Source: JAZDMK01 sp043800975
GTDB taxonomy: Bacteria > Bacteroidota > Bacteroidia > Bacteroidales > JAHJDW01
Assembly: GCA_043800975.1 (NCBI GenBank)
Contig: JAZDMK010000028.1
Location: 1-7,906, forward strand
Reading direction: 5' to 3'
Length of the DNA stretch: 7,906 nucleotides
The position numbers were made by a program, and so were the translations under genes. Under the pieces are notes generated by a model that saw nothing but the letters and a program-made list of their open reading frames with translations, was not told where the DNA came from and made no database searches. Shown here one piece after another: positions 4,775 to 7,906 of the stretch. How positions within the stretch are numbered: position 1 is the first letter of the stretch; each line of letters opens with the position of its first letter.

Positions 4775-7309
4775 TCAGAAAGTGATAATCAGTTTTACAT
4801 TCAACTGACGGGGCGTTAAATAATTCGGAATCGCATACGAACGCCCGATCACATCTTTTATCCAGAGATGCGAAATGATATTATTGTTCTGAAGCAAATT
4901 GAAAACTTCGGCACTGATCCAGATTGTTTTAAAATTTTTCAGGAATCCGGTATTACCTCTTTTTGAATTTTCACCTTTAATCAGTTTTGAAAATCCGATA
5001 TCCACTCTTTTATAACTGGGCATGCGTAATGTGTCTCTGTAGCGCTCTCCCGGAGGGCCAAAGGGAAGACCGCTTCCCCAGCTCAGCATCAGATGCATTT
5101 TGTAAGTAGGGTTTTTTGGTAGGTAATCCTGAAAAAACAAACTGATATTTAATAACTGATCGGTGGGTCGCGGAATGTTTCCGGGATAATGTACAGCGCT
5201 GTCAACATCCGTTTGATCGAATGTATAACCCGGAATAATCTGTTCACCGGATGCATTGAAATAATTCACATACCTATCATCACTGATGTTTTCCTGCGTC
5301 TGCATCAGGGATACACTCAGCCAGGATTCGAGATCTTTTACAAATTCACCGTTCAGCTTCATGTCGATGCCACGCGCAAAACCCGATGAATTATTTTTAG
5401 CATAATAACGGATACGAACATTATCTACTTCATAGGTCACAAGATCATTCATCATCTTGTAATAAATTTCTGCGGTGTATTTGAAATCACGTCGTCCCCA
5501 TGCTTTGAAATTAAATTCACTTCCGGCAACAAAATGAATTGATTGCTGTGCTTTTAAATTTGTATTCAGCACACCATGAAGGTCGCGCATCTCACGGTAA
5601 AAAGGCGGCTGGCTGTATAGCCCGGCTGATGCCTTAAACACCCAGTCGCTGCGGTTCGGACGAAATGAAAAAAGTACCCTTGGGCTGATGATGTATTGAC
5701 CATTAACATCCCAGTAATTACTGCGAACGCCTGCAGTTAATGCAAAACGATTGCTGTCGGCCATCCATGTCCATGTGTTTTGATAATACCCGGAAATGCG
5801 ATTTGATGAAAGATGAATGTTAGAGCTCACATAATCCTGCATGGTTACAGGATGGTCCGGCTGAACGGATGGGTTGGTGTATCCCACGCTGTCACTATTA
5901 ATCGGAATGCTGAAACCAGATGAATCTACCATCTTCCACTCCAGCAATTCGTCATTGATTACTTCGCGCTGATATTTTACACCCCATGTTGTGGCTCGGT
6001 TCTTCTTGGTATAATAACCTTTGTGTTCAGCATTAAAAACAAGTGCATCCAGATAATTTCTTGCATGATTCAGATAAGTTCCAACGCCTCTGTTAAAAGC
6101 AACATTGCCAAATTCATCTTCTCCCATGCTGGTCTCAAGTTCGTCGAGCCAGTACTGGCCTTGTATATCGTAGGTTTCACTTTCAAACGATTGGAAAACG
6201 GAAGAGATAAATTTTAGATTTAAATTCTTATTCACGCGATGATTCAGAGAAACAGCGCCCATGTAGGTTTCAAATTTATCAAGTTCCTGTCCGTCGAAAT
6301 ATACGGTCAGACGCAGTGCTTCATTGATCGTTCCGAAATTGGTCTCCCGGTTTTGAGGCGTCAGCATGTAGCGGTTTCTGGAATAATTGCCGAGGAAATT
6401 AATATTCCATTTATCGGTTATTTCATATGTAATGAAAGTTTGGGCATCGGTGAAGGAGGGTTTGTAATCGCCTTTCGTTTCCAAAGAATTCAATAAATAC
6501 TGATTCGATTTGTTGCGAACACCCAACACATAACTCAGTCTTCCTTTGCCTGTGTAGTCTTCAATGTGAAAACTACCACCCAATAAACTTCCCGCAGCGG
6601 ATCCGGCAAATTTATCCGGAGATTTGTATTTAATGTCCAGCACTGACGACATTTTGTCACCGTATTTTGCTTCAAATCCACCGGCAGAAAACTGTATAGC
6701 CTGCACCAGATCCTGATTTACAAAGTTAAGCCCTTCCTGTTGGCCGGAGCGCACAAGAAAAGGTCTGTAAATTTCAATGTCATTTACATAAACCAGATTT
6801 TCATCAAAATTTCCTCCACGCACTGAATACTGCGAGCTGAGTTCGTTCGAAGAATGCACGCCGGGATACGATTTGATAATACTTGTTATCCCATCGGTAG
6901 TAGAAGGAATGGATGACGCAACGCGCGATTTGATGGGCTGCATATTATTCCCGAAACTGTAAGTGTCGAAAATATCGATTGGATCCAGTGTTTTTGAATC
7001 GGTGTACAATTGTTTATTTAAAGTGTAATTCTCGTCCTTTTTTAAATTCAGAGAAATGCGCTCTGTATTAAAAATAATGTGAGAAAGTACAACAACAATG
7101 GGTGTGTCGGCAGGTACTTTTAACTTGAATTTTCCAAGAGAATCGGTAGTTGTGCCGCCCGGAAATCCCAGCAAAGAAACATTAACTGAGGGCACCGGTT
7201 TGTTTTTTATATCTGTAATCTTCCCGCTGATCGTTGCCTGCTGCTGACTGTAGCACACAAACGAAAATGCAGTGAAAATTAAAACCAGAAAATATCGAAG
7301 TCGCAGCAT
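4775..7309 (-). CDS. TonB-dependent outer-membrane receptor with N-terminal carboxypeptidase-regulatory-like domain
   Basis: An outer-membrane beta-barrel that would import a ligand using TonB/ExbBD energy; the ligand cannot be read from the sequence. From the ATG at 7309 it is 844 residues. I chose this start because it begins directly with a signal peptide (MLRLRYFLVLIFTAFSFVCYS, in parts: basic LRLR, hydrophobic core, cleavage near YS/QQ). The longer start at 7366 adds 19 residues (MMKRFSGFTI...) that fit no export signal. In 844-residue numbering: carboxypeptidase-regulatory-like domain about 27-105 (ISGKITD, DSLGKFKL); plug domain about 135-230 (SYPGV, YSVRGGNFDENLVYVNDIEIYRP, in parts; GGFEAKYGDKMSSVLDI); then the barrel, ending LNVKLIITF with a terminal aromatic as expected for barrel insertion. 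There is no STN domain and no susD-like gene beside it, so it is not a SusC of a glycan locus. It lies 114 bp after the co-directional partial gene and may share its transcript. Confidence 0.9.
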   Translation of the reverse strand: MLRLRYFLVLIFTAFSFVCYSQQQATISGKITDIKNKPVPSVNVSLLGFPGGTTTDSLGKFKLKVPADTPIVVVLSHIIFNTERISLNLKKDENYTLNKQLYTDSKTLDPIDIFDTYSFGNNMQPIKSRVASSIPSTTDGITSIIKSYPGVHSSNELSSQYSVRGGNFDENLVYVNDIEIYRPFLVRSGQQEGLNFVNQDLVQAIQFSAGGFEAKYGDKMSSVLDIKYKSPDKFAGSAAGSLLGGSFHIEDYTGKGRLSYVLGVRNKSNQYLLNSLETKGDYKPSFTDAQTFITYEITDKWNINFLGNYSRNRYMLTPQNRETNFGTINEALRLTVYFDGQELDKFETYMGAVSLNHRVNKNLNLKFISSVFQSFESETYDIQGQYWLDELETSMGEDEFGNVAFNRGVGTYLNHARNYLDALVFNAEHKGYYTKKNRATTWGVKYQREVINDELLEWKMVDSSGFSIPINSDSVGYTNPSVQPDHPVTMQDYVSSNIHLSSNRISGYYQNTWTWMADSNRFALTAGVRSNYWDVNGQYIISPRVLFSFRPNRSDWVFKASAGLYSQPPFYREMRDLHGVLNTNLKAQQSIHFVAGSEFNFKAWGRRDFKYTAEIYYKMMNDLVTYEVDNVRIRYYAKNNSSGFARGIDMKLNGEFVKDLESWLSVSLMQTQENISDDRYVNYFNASGEQIIPGYTFDQTDVDSAVHYPGNIPRPTDQLLNISLFFQDYLPKNPTYKMHLMLSWGSGLPFGPPGERYRDTLRMPSYKRVDIGFSKLIKGENSKRGNTGFLKNFKTIWISAEVFNLLQNNNIISHLWIKDVIGRSYAIPNYLTPRQLNVKLIITF

Positions 7310-7423
7310 ATGACTTAAACCATTATAAGGTGCAATAATAGTGAATCCTGAAAATCTTTTCATCATTTTTTTAAGAATGCATTTATAAAATGTACTTCCT
7401 ATAACGCACTTTCTTTAAAATTA
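7310..7423 (-). other. Gap between the two minus-strand genes
   Basis: 114 bases separate the stop of the partial gene from the preferred receptor start (57 from the longer start). The only promoter-like string is TACATTTT (minus strand, bases 7394-7387), seven of eight positions of TAnnTTTG, with no convincing upstream box. There is no terminator hairpin with a T-run. Read-through from the upstream gene is therefore plausible. Confidence 0.4.
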
Positions 7424-7906
7424 TTATTCGGGATCTTTGGGTGGGGGATAATTAGTTCGCTTCAAATCGCCGTTTTTCCAGGCTTTGACAAACTTAGCCC
7501 ATGCCAGCGGATTTAAAAGATTGTTGGGTGCATACTGTCCCTTCCAGTAATTCTGGCTTACGTAATTATGAATGAAGTTGGAATAATTCTGACTTCCATC
7601 CATAGGCAAGCTATGCATGCTTTCCTTATACTCTTGCAACGCCAGATTCTTCCTTGCTTTTTCAAGGTCATCATCCGGAATTTTTGTTTTTACAAATGCA
7701 TCCTTAAACTGCTGATACGTTGGCCAGGGATAAATTACGGTTGTTCTTAATAAAATGGTGTCACGCGTCATCACCTGAATTAAGGAATAGCGATGTGTAG
7801 TTAAGGTGTCGGGAATACGGTAGCGTACAGTTTTGTAACCAATCGCAGTGAATTCTATTAAGTCGTTTTTGCGTGCTACAAAAGAGAAAAAACCATTGGC
7901 ATCGCT
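7424..7906 (-). CDS. Carboxypeptidase-regulatory-like domain protein, 3' part (5' end outside the window)
   Basis: The frame is open from the window edge to the TAA at 7424-7426, giving 160 visible residues; the start lies beyond 7906. An internal GTG at 7774 should not be taken as the start, because the reading frame continues upstream for 44 sense codons. These read SDANGFFSFVARKNDLIEF, then TAIGYKTVRYRIPD, the typical end of a carboxypeptidase-regulatory-like beta-sandwich (D-x-x-G-x-F-x-F ... I-x-F-x-x-I-G-Y). After it comes a segment rich in aromatic residues: VIYPWPTYQQFKDAF, IPDDDLEKARKNL, NYWKGQYAPNNLLNPLAWAK and KAWKNGDLKR, ending PPPKDPE. I recall similar YPWPT...FK-AF proteins of unknown function in Bacteroidota, usually secreted. 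The neighbouring receptor is a candidate partner in the envelope. Molecular function is not known to me. Confidence 0.8.
   Translation of the reverse strand, partial: SDANGFFSFVARKNDLIEFTAIGYKTVRYRIPDTLTTHRYSLIQVMTRDTILLRTTVIYPWPTYQQFKDAFVKTKIPDDDLEKARKNLALQEYKESMHSLPMDGSQNYSNFIHNYVSQNYWKGQYAPNNLLNPLAWAKFVKAWKNGDLKRTNYPPPKDPE

Noticed and set aside
7424..7774. Complete small gene starting at GTG 7774
   Set aside because: The frame stays open upstream to the window edge and encodes the end of a recognisable beta-sandwich domain, so the true start is outside the window.

Overview
The window looks like chromosomal DNA of a Bacteroidota bacterium (order not resolvable from the sequence alone). 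Three observations support this. A TonB-dependent receptor carries an N-terminal carboxypeptidase-regulatory-like domain. A class A penicillin-binding protein has the long linker between its two catalytic domains that I associate with this phylum. The aminotransferase gene has a Bacteroidota-type promoter (TTTG, 18-base spacer, TATCTTTG), and starts generally lack a well-placed Shine-Dalgarno.

Layout. Bases 1 to about 976 hold no gene I can support. This stretch contains two hairpins (22-44 and 121-143) and a 21-bp minisatellite of 17 contiguous units (267-623) with decayed units at its edges. A 32-bp exact direct repeat (53-84 and 766-797) brackets the satellite. From about 977 the gene-dense part begins: a rocD-type ornithine aminotransferase (1038-2288, +) with its own promoter and a clean intrinsic terminator at 2311-2341. 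Next comes a bifunctional class A penicillin-binding protein (2438-4774, +). On the minus strand follow a TonB-dependent outer-membrane receptor (4775-7309) and, upstream of it in transcription order, the 3' part of a secreted-type protein with a carboxypeptidase-regulatory-like domain (7424 to beyond 7906).

How the genes relate. RocD appears to be a single-gene transcription unit in ornithine/proline/glutamate metabolism. The penicillin-binding protein builds peptidoglycan and ends exactly where the convergent receptor gene ends, with no base between the two stop codons. The receptor and the partial gene are co-directional and 114 bp apart, so they may be one envelope operon. No susD-like gene follows the receptor, so there is no evidence for a glycan-uptake locus.

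The coding genes are ordinary for the phylum. The unusual part is the 5' kilobase: a strictly phased 21-bp repeat array with higher-order structure and flanking direct repeats. I do not recognise a named element in it. I see no nuclease, recombinase, replication protein or toxin nearby, so I do not claim a new functional system.
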